From: an uncultured Bacteroidales bacterium | Lineage (GTDB): Bacteria > Bacteroidota > Bacteroidia > Bacteroidales > UBA932 | Direction of reading: 5' to 3' | DNA length: 47,049 nucleotides | Assembly (NCBI GenBank): GCA_946187865.1 | Contig: CAMHST010000013.1 | Coordinates: 1 to 47,049 of the forward strand | Shown here: piece after piece, positions 32,864 to 41,365 of the stretch | Numbering within the stretch: the first letter of the stretch is position 1 | Layout: every line of letters begins with the position of its first letter | Made by a program: the position numbers and the translations under genes | Notes under the pieces: generated by a model | What the model was told of the DNA's origin: nothing | The model's input: the letters and a program-made list of their open reading frames with translations, nothing else | Databases searched by the model: none

Positions 32864-35058
32864 CCTACGCCGAAGTGGACGGCGTAATTCCCTTTGAACC
32901 ACTGTGCCGGTCCCAGCCAACGGTCTCCTTCTTCACGGGCCGGGTCGTGCAGCCGGATACCGGCATCTACCCGGACCAGGAGGAAGTCCAGGTTTACCCG
33001 GATTCCCAGCCCCCAGTCCAAGGCGATACTCTTGGGGAAAGTCTTGAAACTGAAGCTGCTATCGTCATAGACAAGTTCACCGGTATCTTCGCTTCTGATG
33101 GGGAAATTCCAGATGTTGCCGGCGTCGGCGAACAGGGCGCCTTCCAGTTTCCATACCAGCGGGAAACGGTATTCCACATTGGCCTCCAGTTTCATTTCGC
33201 CCATCTGGCTGGGGATGGCAAAGAAGTCTGTATACTGTTCTGAGTTGCCCGGGCCCAGGGTCCTGGCCTGCCAGCCGCGCATGGAGGCGGCTCCGCCGGC
33301 GTAGAACTGTTTCTCGAACGGCATGCTGTAGGAGTTGCCGTAGGCATATCCCGCGCCTGCCAGGAACCGAAGGGCTACAGCTTGCTTGTCCTGCCATCCG
33401 AAGCGCAGCGTTCGGCCGATCTGGAGTTCTGCCCGGACATACTGGGAATACTCGGTTTCCCAGATGGTGTGTTTTCCGTAATCGTTTACCGGCATCCAGC
33501 GGTTGAACAGGCTGAGGAAATTGCCGGAAAGGTCCAGATTCAGACGGTAATAATGGTAGGAAGTGAGGGGTACCGTGGACGGGTTTGTCGTATAATAGAG
33601 CGAGCCGCCGATACCCTGGTCAAAATGGTCTACGTAGGCGTTATACAGGAAGGGATTCTTTACCAGGAGGTTCCACATGAAGTCTTCATCTACGTCGAAC
33701 AGGCGGGCGATGTTGGCCTGGATGGGAGAGAACTGGTAGAAGAAATGGTTGCCGATACGTCCTGTATAGGCGAGCGACGTGGAAATCATGGTGCGGCGGT
33801 ACTCCGGCCGGTCCTGGTAGCTGAAAGACAGGTTGAACTCTGTGCGGGGAATGTTGGGGCCCTTGAACAGACGGGTGGGAAGCCCCAGGAACATGGGAAA
33901 CAGCAGGCTGGATGTGACCGTGACCTCGGTGGAGTAGGCGTCGTCGTTGGGTTTGAACTGGAAATTGCCCCGCAGACCCACGTTCAGCAGTTCCCCGCCA
34001 TGGAAAAGGTTCTTGTGGTAGTAGTTGAACTGGGGGGAAATGCCGATCAGGCCGGTAGAGTTCACCGAAGCTTCCAGATTCGTTTTGAAGCCTTGCAGTC
34101 CGGAGTTCTGCAGGCTGATGTCGCAGTTGACTTTGTCGTCCGAAGCCGGGGTCATGGCGATGTTCACGCTGGAGAGCATGCTCAGACCGGACAGGCGGCT
34201 GTAGGTGGTGTTGACGTTGCGTTCGTCGTACAGCTGCCCAGGCAGCACGGTGTTCAGGTTTTCCAGCACGGCCGGACGGATTTTCAGCCGGCCGGGGTGG
34301 CTGATGTTCACCTCCCCTATCCGGTATTTGCGGTGTTCCCTGGCAGCCTCCGGGGAGTCTCCCAGGGCGTAGTCCCGGATCATCATCTTAAGTGCGGCCT
34401 TGCCGTCTCCCGACAAGGTGTCGGCCTCGAAGGCGTAGAAGTTTTTGGTGAAGCCGTAGTAGCCTTTTGTGCGGAAGTACTGGGCCGACCGCTCCGACTC
34501 CGCTTCCAGGGCCGACTCCGAAAGGAACTGCCCCGGAGCGATGGTGCTCCTGGCCCTGTCTTCGGCGAATTCCTGGGCGAAGGTGCCGTATTCCGGCACT
34601 TCATAGTCTATGGAGGAGATGGTGTAGCGTTTCCCGAGCGTGACGAAATAGGTGACTATTACCTTCCGGCCGTGCACCTCTACCCGGGAGTCTACCTGGG
34701 AGCCGTAGTAGCCGGTGTATTGGAGGTAATTCTTGATGTTTTCGATGCTGGCGTCTACCTGGGCGGGATCGTACACCACGGGGGGCGTACCGATCTGGCG
34801 GAAGAACTTCGCCAGTTTGGTCTCCCGCGTGCCGCCCCAGTTGTAAAGGGTCAGGAGCGGGTTGAAGCCCAGAAGGGTGCTGTTGGGCTTTTGGGTGATG
34901 TAGGCGTTCAGGGAGGAGGCGTTGTAGGAGCGGTCGTTTACCTTGACGCCGGTTTTTCGAAGCATGAACTCCCCGTCCCGGAGTGCGCGGGTGGTGCTGC
35001 ATCCGGCCAGGACAAAGAGCGGGAGTAACAGAAATAATATGTATTTCTTTGGCTTCAT
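32851..35058 (-). CDS. tamL: TamL: lipoprotein-type TamA/BamA family outer-membrane protein
   Basis: I choose the ATG at 35056-35058 (735 residues); the codon two positions earlier is a GTG that overlaps the -7 element. A lipobox LAGC (C20) marks a lipoprotein, the feature that separates Bacteroidota TamL from proteobacterial TamA. POTRA-like domains run from about 30 to 330. A 16-strand Omp85-type barrel follows, with the internal motif AGGAASMRGWQARTLGPG (the VRGY-like L6 region, about 570-590) and a terminal YPF. Family knowledge links TamL with TamB in outer-membrane protein or lipid transport. No tamB is in the window. Confidence 0.9.
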   Translation of the reverse strand: MKPKKYILFLLLPLFVLAGCSTTRALRDGEFMLRKTGVKVNDRSYNASSLNAYITQKPNSTLLGFNPLLTLYNWGGTRETKLAKFFRQIGTPPVVYDPAQVDASIENIKNYLQYTGYYGSQVDSRVEVHGRKVIVTYFVTLGKRYTISSIDYEVPEYGTFAQEFAEDRARSTIAPGQFLSESALEAESERSAQYFRTKGYYGFTKNFYAFEADTLSGDGKAALKMMIRDYALGDSPEAAREHRKYRIGEVNISHPGRLKIRPAVLENLNTVLPGQLYDERNVNTTYSRLSGLSMLSSVNIAMTPASDDKVNCDISLQNSGLQGFKTNLEASVNSTGLIGISPQFNYYHKNLFHGGELLNVGLRGNFQFKPNDDAYSTEVTVTSSLLFPMFLGLPTRLFKGPNIPRTEFNLSFSYQDRPEYRRTMISTSLAYTGRIGNHFFYQFSPIQANIARLFDVDEDFMWNLLVKNPFLYNAYVDHFDQGIGGSLYYTTNPSTVPLTSYHYYRLNLDLSGNFLSLFNRWMPVNDYGKHTIWETEYSQYVRAELQIGRTLRFGWQDKQAVALRFLAGAGYAYGNSYSMPFEKQFYAGGAASMRGWQARTLGPGNSEQYTDFFAIPSQMGEMKLEANVEYRFPLVWKLEGALFADAGNIWNFPIRSEDTGELVYDDSSFSFKTFPKSIALDWGLGIRVNLDFLLVRVDAGIRLHDPAREEGDRWLGPAQWFKGNYAVHFGVGYPF

Positions 35059-35063
35059 TCCCA

Positions 35064-35071
35064 CAAAAATA
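35064..35071 (-). promoter_or_regulatory. -7 element of tamL
   Basis: Reads TATTTTTG on the minus strand, five bases before the ATG at 35058, predicting a leaderless message. Confidence 0.6.
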
Positions 35072-35093
35072 ATACTTTCCTCTCATTTTTTCT

Positions 35094-35101
35094 TATATTT
35101 G
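35094..35101 (+). promoter_or_regulatory. -7 element of the arginine decarboxylase gene
   Basis: TATATTTG, with about 36 bases to the ATG at 35138. No TTG is seen at the -33 distance. It is divergent from tamL, with 22 bases between the -7 elements. Confidence 0.55.
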
Positions 35102-35137
35102 CACAATTTTTAAACCATTTTTATGCAGTAACGCCTA

Positions 35138-36538
35138 ATGAAAAACAAGTACATCGACCTTATCGAACAGACGTTCGATTTTCCGCAGGACGAATTCATG
35201 GTAGTGGACGGAAACCTGATGTTCAACGACATAGACCTGATGGAGATTATCGACAAGTACGGCACCCCGATCAAAATCACCTATCTGCCCAAGATTTCCC
35301 AGCAGATCCAGCGTGCCAAACGTCTTTTCAAAGTTGCCATGGCCAAGGCCGATTACCAAGGCGATTACCATTACAGTTACTGCACCAAGAGCTCGCAGTT
35401 CGCCTTTGTGGTGCACGAAGCGCTCAAGAACGACATCCACCTGGAAACCTCGTCGGCCTATGACCTGGACCTGGTAAGGGCCCTGGGCAAGGACGGTTCC
35501 GTGGACCAGGAAAACACCTATATCATCTGCAACGGCTTCAAGCGCCCCCAGTATATCAAGAACATCGCCGCCCTGCGCAAGGAAGGCTGGAAGAACATCA
35601 TTCCGGTGCTGGACAACAAGAACGAGTTCGAAGACCTGGCAGACCTGATCGAGGAAGACACCATGATGGGCATCCGGATCGCTTCGGAAGAAGAGCCCAA
35701 CTTCGACTTTTACACTTCCCGCCTGGGCATCCGCTATTCCGACATCCTCAAGTTCTATAAGGATACGGTGGCCAAGTACCCCAATTTCCACCTGAAGATG
35801 CTCCATTTCTTCATCAACACGGGTATCCGGGATACGGCCTATTACTGGAACGAACTGTCCAAGTGCGTGCGCGTGTACTGCGAGCTCAAGGCCATCTGCC
35901 CGGAGTTGGACAGCCTGAACATCGGCGGCGGCCTCCCCAACAAGACATCCCTGGCCATGGACTTCGACTACGAGTACATGGTGGAGGAAATCATCAACCA
36001 GATCAAGGTGAACTGCAACGCCATGGGCGTGGAGGAACCGGACATCTTCACGGAGTTCGGCAGCTTCACCGTGGGCGAAAGCGGCGCCACCATCTTCAAG
36101 ATCCTGGACATCAAGCAGCAGAACGACCGCGAGAAATGGTACATGATAGACAACTCCTTCATGACCTGCCTGCCGGACACCTGGGGCCTGAACCAGCGCT
36201 TCATCCTGCTTCCCATCAACAAATGGAACGACGAGTACCAGCGGGTATTCCTGGGCGGACTCACCTGTGACAGCCAGGACTTCTACAACGCCGACTATCA
36301 CGCCAACGCCATCTTCCTGCCCACCATCCGCAGCCGCCGGGAGAACCTGTATATCGGCTTCTTCCATACCGGCGCCTACCAGGAGGCCATTTCCGGTTTC
36401 GGCGGCATCAAGCACTGCCTGATGCCTTCGCCGCAGCATATCCTGATAGACCGGGACAAGGAAGGGAACCTGACCACCACGGTCTTCGCCGAGGAGCAGA
36501 CGTCGGATTCCATGCTGAAACTGCTGGGTTACAAATAG
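35138..36538 (+). CDS. speA: Arginine decarboxylase, Bacteroidota short form (PLP fold III)
   Basis: The 466-residue protein is an alanine-racemase-type TIM barrel plus a beta domain. K84 in YCTKSSQ is placed as the PLP lysine, and LNIGGGLP (about 266) and EFGSFTVGESG (about 308) bind phosphate and PLP. It is shorter than the 630-residue E. coli SpeA because the insertion domains are missing, as in other Bacteroidota. It would make agmatine for spermidine and carboxyspermidine synthesis. Other PLP decarboxylases of fold III (diaminopimelate or carboxynorspermidine) are possible, so the substrate is inferred. Confidence 0.8.
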   Translation: MKNKYIDLIEQTFDFPQDEFMVVDGNLMFNDIDLMEIIDKYGTPIKITYLPKISQQIQRAKRLFKVAMAKADYQGDYHYSYCTKSSQFAFVVHEALKNDIHLETSSAYDLDLVRALGKDGSVDQENTYIICNGFKRPQYIKNIAALRKEGWKNIIPVLDNKNEFEDLADLIEEDTMMGIRIASEEEPNFDFYTSRLGIRYSDILKFYKDTVAKYPNFHLKMLHFFINTGIRDTAYYWNELSKCVRVYCELKAICPELDSLNIGGGLPNKTSLAMDFDYEYMVEEIINQIKVNCNAMGVEEPDIFTEFGSFTVGESGATIFKILDIKQQNDREKWYMIDNSFMTCLPDTWGLNQRFILLPINKWNDEYQRVFLGGLTCDSQDFYNADYHANAIFLPTIRSRRENLYIGFFHTGAYQEAISGFGGIKHCLMPSPQHILIDRDKEGNLTTTVFAEEQTSDSMLKLLGYK

Positions 36539-36563
36539 AGATTCTTCGCTTCGCTCGGAATGA
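36538..36563. repeat. Dispersed palindrome-rich repeat (GATTCTTCGCTTCGCTCGGA type)
   Basis: From the last base of the speA stop to 36563 the sequence reads as agattcttcgcttcgctcgg followed by aatgac. I recognise this as the widespread element whose reverse strand is often mistranslated as VIPSEAKNL. Here the minus-strand frame indeed gives that peptide. The ATG of the following methyltransferase lies inside it. Confidence 0.75.
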
Positions 36564-37294
36564 CACTTCCCTCGGCCGAAATCAAGTTCGTGAAGTCCCT
36601 GTCACAGAAGAAATTCCGTGACAGTACCGGGCTTTTTGTGGTAGAGGGTGAAAAGATGGTGGAAGAAGCGCTGGCTTCGCGGTTCCGGGTAGAGAAAGTG
36701 TACAGGCGCACGGACATCGGCGAGGCCGTCATGGCCCGGATTTCCGGTCTCTCCTCCCCTTCTCCGGCGCTGGCCCTGGTGCATCGGCCCGAAGACCTTT
36801 CGAGCGGAGAAATGCCTGCAAAAGGCCTTTTCCTGGCCTTGGACGGCATCCGGGACCCCGGTAACCTGGGCACCATCCTCCGCATCGCAGACTGGTTCGG
36901 CATAGACGCCGTCTTCGCTTCGCCGGATACGGTGGATGTGTTCAATCCCAAAGTGGTGCAGGCCACCATGGGTGCCATCTTCCGGGTGCACTTCCATTAT
37001 GCCGATATCCCCTCTCTCTGCAGCCGTGCGCTTAAGTGCGGAGGAAAAGTTTACGGAACCTTCCTGGACGGTGAAAACATGTACGGGAAGGCTCTGGACT
37101 GCGGCTGGGAAGCCCCGTCTGTAATTGTCATCGGCAACGAAGCCAACGGCATCTCCCCTGCCGTAGCCGCCAACGTGAGCGACCGGCTCTTCATTCCCCC
37201 CTATCCGTCCGACGACCCCGGCTCCGAATCCCTGAACGCCGCCGTGGCCACGGCAGTCACCGTTGCGGAATTCCGCAGGCAGGGCAGTCTTTAG
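36560..37294 (+). CDS. TrmH/SpoU-family RNA methyltransferase
   Basis: The 244-residue protein has the SPOUT architecture. An N-terminal substrate-binding part (EIKFVKSLSQKKFRDSTGLFVVEGEK as short blocks, 7-32) is followed by the trefoil-knot motifs: LDGIRDPGNLGTILRIADWFG, VIVIGNEANGIS and IPPYPSDDPGSESLNAAVA. It 2'-O-methylates a ribose in tRNA or rRNA; the site is not predictable. The start codon sits inside a dispersed repeat 22 bases after the speA stop, so the two may be one operon. Its stop overlaps the stop of the convergent gene at 37291-37294 (TTAG). Confidence 0.9.
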   Translation: MTLPSAEIKFVKSLSQKKFRDSTGLFVVEGEKMVEEALASRFRVEKVYRRTDIGEAVMARISGLSSPSPALALVHRPEDLSSGEMPAKGLFLALDGIRDPGNLGTILRIADWFGIDAVFASPDTVDVFNPKVVQATMGAIFRVHFHYADIPSLCSRALKCGGKVYGTFLDGENMYGKALDCGWEAPSVIVIGNEANGISPAVAANVSDRLFIPPYPSDDPGSESLNAAVATAVTVAEFRRQGSL

Positions 37295-38313
37295 AAGTGA
37301 ATGCCGATACTCCCCGTAACGCCGAGGGTCTTGAAGGCCAGGGTTTCCAGTCCTAGCCCCAGGCATATCCGCTGTCCAAAGGGTACTATTCCCCCGGTTT
37401 CTACGGAAATACCGGAGAATGAGGCGGTTGTAATCTGAGCCCAGGCATTGTCGGAGTCTTGCCAATAAACAGTTCTCCGGCCATATCCTGCCCCCAGGTA
37501 GAAGAGAATCGGCCCTTTTCCAGCCAGCAGTCCGGCATGGGCTGCCACCCCTTTTATGGCAGACCGGCCATTGGTCCAGATTACATCCGGATCAGTGGCC
37601 GGATAGGTTTCTCCCAGGCGGGTAAAGGAAGGGTGGAATTGGAAACTTGCATAAAGGCCGATGCCTGAAGGATGGAGGGCTCCGGCCATGCCTCCCAAGA
37701 TCCACTGGGAAGAAAAGCCGGTCCGGAGCAGGATATAGCGATGCCAGGGAATCTTCGTTTCAGGGGCCGGGCCGGGCGATGGAGGGATGATTGTTCCGTT
37801 CACGGGCAAAGGTGTCAACGCCGTACGGATTCCAGGCCGATGGCTTTCAACCCTTTCAACCTGGTGTTCCCGAGCTGGAACTACCGCCGGCTGGACCGGT
37901 TCTTCATTTTTGGTGGAAATGACGGGGCGCGGTTTTGCCGCCGGAACCCTTTTCCCCGATGGCGTTGCAATGGGTGCGGGTGCCGTTTCCTCCTCTTCCT
38001 GTTGAGCCGCCTGAGCCGTAATCGGAAGGCCGGCCCGGGCCGATATGTCATTGAATCTCCGCTGCTGCTGTACCGTCATTCTCCCTATCGGATGTCGCAG
38101 GAGTGCTTCTATCCGCAGCTGTTTTTCCCGGAGTGTTTCTGCAGCTTTCCTGTTTCCCCTCAATTTCGCACGGGTGTTCGCAAAGTCTTCATAGGCATCC
38201 AGGACGGATTCCCAGTATTGGAATTCTTCCTGCTGCCGGTTTCCCGTACCCTGTGCAAAGCCGGGTATGGAAAACAGCAGGAAGACAACTGCAAAAAAAA
38301 GATTGCGAATCAT
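37291..38313 (-). CDS. Secreted coiled-coil/proline-rich protein with C-terminal barrel-like domain
   Basis: The 340-residue protein has a signal peptide ending at GFAQ (21). A helical, charged region follows (about 25-105; QYWESVLDAYEDFANTRAKL and RKAAETLREKQLR). Next come a Pro/Ala/Lys-rich linker (110-185) and a C-terminal beta domain ending in SIGIHF with a terminal Phe, like small outer-membrane barrels. I do not recognise the family. It is divergent from the Ser/Thr kinase, with 37 bases between the starts and facing -7 elements, which suggests joint control. Confidence 0.7.
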   Translation of the reverse strand: MIRNLFFAVVFLLFSIPGFAQGTGNRQQEEFQYWESVLDAYEDFANTRAKLRGNRKAAETLREKQLRIEALLRHPIGRMTVQQQRRFNDISARAGLPITAQAAQQEEEETAPAPIATPSGKRVPAAKPRPVISTKNEEPVQPAVVPAREHQVERVESHRPGIRTALTPLPVNGTIIPPSPGPAPETKIPWHRYILLRTGFSSQWILGGMAGALHPSGIGLYASFQFHPSFTRLGETYPATDPDVIWTNGRSAIKGVAAHAGLLAGKGPILFYLGAGYGRRTVYWQDSDNAWAQITTASFSGISVETGGIVPFGQRICLGLGLETLAFKTLGVTGSIGIHF

Positions 38314-38317
38314 ATCA

Positions 38318-38325
38318 CAAATTTA
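38318..38325 (-). promoter_or_regulatory. -7 element of the barrel-like protein gene
   Basis: Reads TAAATTTG on the minus strand, four bases (tgat) before the ATG at 38313. Confidence 0.6.
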
Positions 38326-38337
38326 ACAAATTAACCG

Positions 38338-38345
38338 TAAATTTG
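38338..38345 (+). promoter_or_regulatory. -7 element of the kinase gene
   Basis: TAAATTTG on the plus strand, five bases before the ATG at 38351. It lies 12 bases from the divergent element of the same sequence, so the pair forms a near-symmetrical control region. Confidence 0.6.
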
Positions 38346-38350
38346 AAACG

Positions 38351-39253
38351 ATGCGCACAGAATCGGGTTTCTTGGGAAAATTGCCGGTCTTTCCGGAGGA
38401 AATGACGGCGGGTTGGGAGCCTATCCCATCCTCCGGCTCCGGGTTCACTGTGCTGTACCGCAGCCGCCGCGCCGGGCGTTCCCGCCTGTATAAATGCCTT
38501 AAGCCGGAATGGCAAGGGAATCCCGTTTACGAGTCCCTGCTTCGGAAAGAGTTTGAGATCGGCTTTTCCCTCAACCATCCGGGCATCTGCGAATACTATT
38601 CCTTCCAGGATTATCCCGGTATGGGCCGCTGTATAGAGATGGAGTGGATAGAAGGGCAGACTCTGGGGGAAAGGCTCTCCCGGGGCAGCTTGGACAGGAA
38701 AACGGCCGGGAAAATCCTGCTGGAGCTTTGTGACGCACTGGATTATATGCACCATCGGCAGGTGATTCACCGGGACCTGAAGCCGGATAACATCCTGATT
38801 ACGGATAACGGTGACAACGCCAAGATCATCGACTTCGGTTTCTCGGACTCTGACTCCTACGTTATTGGAAAGGAACCGGCCGGGACAGAGATGTTTGCCG
38901 CTCCGGAACTGCTTGCCGGCCAGAATGTGGACTGCCGATGCGATATTTATTCGCTGGGAGTCATCATGCAGCGTATGCCGGGAGTGCCCGAGCGGGTGGC
39001 CCGGCGCTGCCAGTCCATTTCGCCGGAGGGCAGATATGCATCTGCGCTGGAAGTGAAGGAGGCTTTGCTCCAAAAGCGAACACTCCCCTTCGCCGGCGCC
39101 GCCCTGGTACTGGCCTTGTTGGCGGGTCTGATCACCGCCGCCTTCTTTTATTACGATGCCCGCCGGAACCAGGAAGAGGCCGACCGGATCATGGAAGATG
39201 TCTGGGAACAGATTCAGGAAGCCGGTTTCCCTACAGAACAGCCACCCGCGTAA
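38351..39253 (+). CDS. Membrane-anchored serine/threonine protein kinase
   Basis: The 300-residue protein has a eukaryote-like kinase domain (about 22-240) with the usual landmarks: a short glycine loop (PSSGSGFTVLYR), K48 as the probable ATP lysine, HRDLKPDN with D142, and DFG with D161. APE appears as APELL. The region after DFG is short, and the C-lobe ends in a compact helical part. One membrane helix (about 246-268) follows, and then only about 32 residues outside, so there is no PASTA or other large sensor domain. It is probably activated through a partner. The 3' end overlaps the convergent HTH-like gene by 23 bases. Confidence 0.88.
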   Translation: MRTESGFLGKLPVFPEEMTAGWEPIPSSGSGFTVLYRSRRAGRSRLYKCLKPEWQGNPVYESLLRKEFEIGFSLNHPGICEYYSFQDYPGMGRCIEMEWIEGQTLGERLSRGSLDRKTAGKILLELCDALDYMHHRQVIHRDLKPDNILITDNGDNAKIIDFGFSDSDSYVIGKEPAGTEMFAAPELLAGQNVDCRCDIYSLGVIMQRMPGVPERVARRCQSISPEGRYASALEVKEALLQKRTLPFAGAALVLALLAGLITAAFFYYDARRNQEEADRIMEDVWEQIQEAGFPTEQPPA

Positions 39254-39803
39254 GGCCGCTTTGCTGGCCGGCCACATAGACGGGCGTATCTTCCCCGCCC
39301 CTGTGGATGCCGGGAATGTACAGCGGATAACCTTTAATGAATGCGATGGCCTTGAATTCATCCCCTTTCCGCAGGGTGGCGTTGACACTCTCGATAACGC
39401 GGAATCGGCTGTCTCCCAAGTATTCCAGCGTTACAAGCCGATTCGGGTTCCACCCAATCTCCAGCCGCTTTCCAACGGCGAGGTTGGCGCTTTCCACATA
39501 CTCCGAATGCAGGAATCCCGATACGAAGGCGGGATTCTTTTTCAGGCTTTCACAAAAATCCGGAAAACTCCGGAAGCCGGCATACCTGGCCAGGATGTCC
39601 AGGGTGACGGGACTGGGCGTAGAGGAATAGTCGTCATAGCCCCACAGCCGTTTGAGCGTACTGCCGGAAATGGGTTCGCCCACCTCCTGTGAGATGGTTT
39701 CGGCCAGAATTTCATAGTCTTTGGGAACCGCGATCCGACGGCTATATTTTTGTTCCACCTGCTGAAGCAGGTAGTTCAGTTCCGGGAAGTGTCTGTGCGT
39801 CAT
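39231..39803 (-). CDS. Protein with HTH-like N-terminal domain, unknown function
   Basis: The 190-residue protein has no signal peptide. The N-terminal half (about 1-95) is helical with ILAETISQEV and ISGSTLKRLWGY, which resembles a helix-turn-helix unit recurrent in Bacteroidota proteins, followed by DILARYAGFRSFPDFCE. The C-terminal half (100-190) is beta-rich (LEIGWNPNRLVTLEYLG, FRVIESVNATLRKGDEF). The start overlaps the stop of the upstream lipoprotein gene in ATGA (39800-39803), so the two are co-translated. It could be a regulator of the cassette; this is inferred. Confidence 0.7.
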   Translation of the reverse strand: MTHRHFPELNYLLQQVEQKYSRRIAVPKDYEILAETISQEVGEPISGSTLKRLWGYDDYSSTPSPVTLDILARYAGFRSFPDFCESLKKNPAFVSGFLHSEYVESANLAVGKRLEIGWNPNRLVTLEYLGDSRFRVIESVNATLRKGDEFKAIAFIKGYPLYIPGIHRGGEDTPVYVAGQQSGLTRVAVL

Positions 39804-41296
39804 TTGTATTTGATTTGAGTATGCGGGTCTTTTACAATCATAGCCGTGCTTCCCTCTCCATAGGGCAGCCAGACCACTTTCAGTTTTTCATTGCCGCAAA
39901 GATTGGCATAAGTAAGGGTTACGGCCAGCTGGGAGAGGTCCAGTTCCTCTATCTCGGTCCCGGTGAGGGTGAGCATGAGGGTTGCGCCGTCGTTTTGGAT
40001 TTTATCCAGGCCGATGGAGCTCAGCGGGGCTTCAATGATTACTTCCCTGGCGGCATAAACCGGGAACTCCCAGTGGCCCCGGAGGGCGTTGGAACGGACT
40101 TCGAAATGGCCTCCGTATTTGGTCTCGGGGGCTTTGACGGCCGGCAGGACGAGCGCTTCCAGATGAGGGGTGCGCAAGACGAACGATTCTATTTTGGGAT
40201 CGGCCAAAGCGCTCAGGTCCAGGCGGGTCAGTTCGTTCTCTTCCATCTGGATTTCATTCAGGTTCCTGAAGTTCTCGATTCCGGACAGGGAACGGATGCC
40301 CAGGTTGAAGAGCGGCAAGAAGGCAACCTTATCTGCCTCTGCTTGGCTCAGTTGTCCGTTCCGGTCGGTATCGTAGTTCCCTAGTATGTACTCCCAGAAA
40401 ACAGCATCTTCGAAGGGAAGAAACCCTGTCTCAAAATGCATCAGCGGTGAACGGTACTCTTTTCCGTCAACGGTAACGTATGCGCAGTAATAATAGGTCT
40501 TGCAGGCGGCCAGTCCGTTTGCCTGTGCCTTCCACTCCCCTTCCGCTGTCTGTGAGTTCAGGGCCTCCAGGGCCGACGGGTTCGTGCCCAGGAAGAAGCC
40601 GGCGGCCTCGGGTGTGACTTCGTCTCCGTACAAGGGACGGGCCGAGAGCCGTAAGCAGAATGACCCATCTACGTCGGCCTGCAGGTCTGCGATGATATCT
40701 TTTGTGTCAAAATACTGGATATCAGAAACTTCTTTTGTCCCATCCACCTCTACGAAGGCGGCGAAGCAGTACCTGTGTCCGGGATTCAGATGATGTAGAT
40801 GCAGGGTTCCGTCGGCAAATGGATAAGGCTCCAGGGTGGCTTCAGATTCCCCGAACAGGAAACCCTTCTGTCCCGTTCCGGCGATGTCGGCCTGGAGGGT
40901 GGCGGAGAATACGCCGGACTCTGCCTTGACAGAAATGGCGGGCAGAGGGGGGGTATGGCAGTTCGTCCAATCCGTGAAACTGGCCTGCCGTCCATTTTCA
41001 ATGAAAGCCCGGACCCGGTAATCCGAGTCGGGCTTCAGGCCATCAGCCCGGAGGGTGAAAATGCCGTCTTCATTTCCCTCTGCACGAAGGACGCCAGCTC
41101 CCTGCGGGCCTTCCACTTCGGCTCCGCAGCCCGTTACCGCCGCAGGCAGGGTGTACGTGGCAGTGAGCTGGATGCTCCGTGAAGAAACGTTCATTTTCAA
41201 GTCTTTAATCTCCGGTATCTGCACCTCCGGTTTTGCCGCCGGGTCACAGCCGGAGAGCATCAGACAGAATGAGAGCAGAAAGAGAAAACGTTTCAT
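39800..41296 (-). CDS. Lipoprotein with fibronectin-like, EF-hand and leucine-rich features
   Basis: The 498-residue protein has a lipobox LSGC (C17). Three Ig/fibronectin-type beta domains run to about 290 (GLKPDSDYRVRAFIE is a typical strand pair). A single EF-hand loop spans D309 to E320 (DTDRNGQLSQAE, with D309, D311, N313 and E320 as calcium ligands). From about 330 the pattern LxxLxIRSLSGIENFRNLNEIQMEENELTRLDLS, here in fragments, indicates leucine-rich repeats to the end. It would sit on the outer membrane and may bind a protein or glycan. It is the first gene of a pair with the HTH-like protein. Confidence 0.8.
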   Translation of the reverse strand: MKRFLFLLSFCLMLSGCDPAAKPEVQIPEIKDLKMNVSSRSIQLTATYTLPAAVTGCGAEVEGPQGAGVLRAEGNEDGIFTLRADGLKPDSDYRVRAFIENGRQASFTDWTNCHTPPLPAISVKAESGVFSATLQADIAGTGQKGFLFGESEATLEPYPFADGTLHLHHLNPGHRYCFAAFVEVDGTKEVSDIQYFDTKDIIADLQADVDGSFCLRLSARPLYGDEVTPEAAGFFLGTNPSALEALNSQTAEGEWKAQANGLAACKTYYYCAYVTVDGKEYRSPLMHFETGFLPFEDAVFWEYILGNYDTDRNGQLSQAEADKVAFLPLFNLGIRSLSGIENFRNLNEIQMEENELTRLDLSALADPKIESFVLRTPHLEALVLPAVKAPETKYGGHFEVRSNALRGHWEFPVYAAREVIIEAPLSSIGLDKIQNDGATLMLTLTGTEIEELDLSQLAVTLTYANLCGNEKLKVVWLPYGEGSTAMIVKDPHTQIKYK

Positions 41297-41300
41297 AGTA

Positions 41301-41308
41301 CAAATATA
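41301..41308 (-). promoter_or_regulatory. -7 element of the lipoprotein/HTH-like pair
   Basis: Reads TATATTTG on the minus strand, four bases (tact) before the ATG at 41296. Confidence 0.6.
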
Positions 41309-41365
41309 CGTTTTTTCCCTTTATTCCCATTCGTTGCCACAGCTCGGAGTTATATGTGTCTTTCC

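Noticed and set aside
33382..35028. Long open frame of 548 codons on the plus strand
   Set aside because: It lies fully inside tamL on the other strand, has no recognisable domain, and arises from GC-biased codon use.
36529..36978. Minus-strand frame ending in VIPSEAKNLYL
   Set aside because: This is the known spurious translation of the dispersed repeat plus the antisense of the methyltransferase gene.
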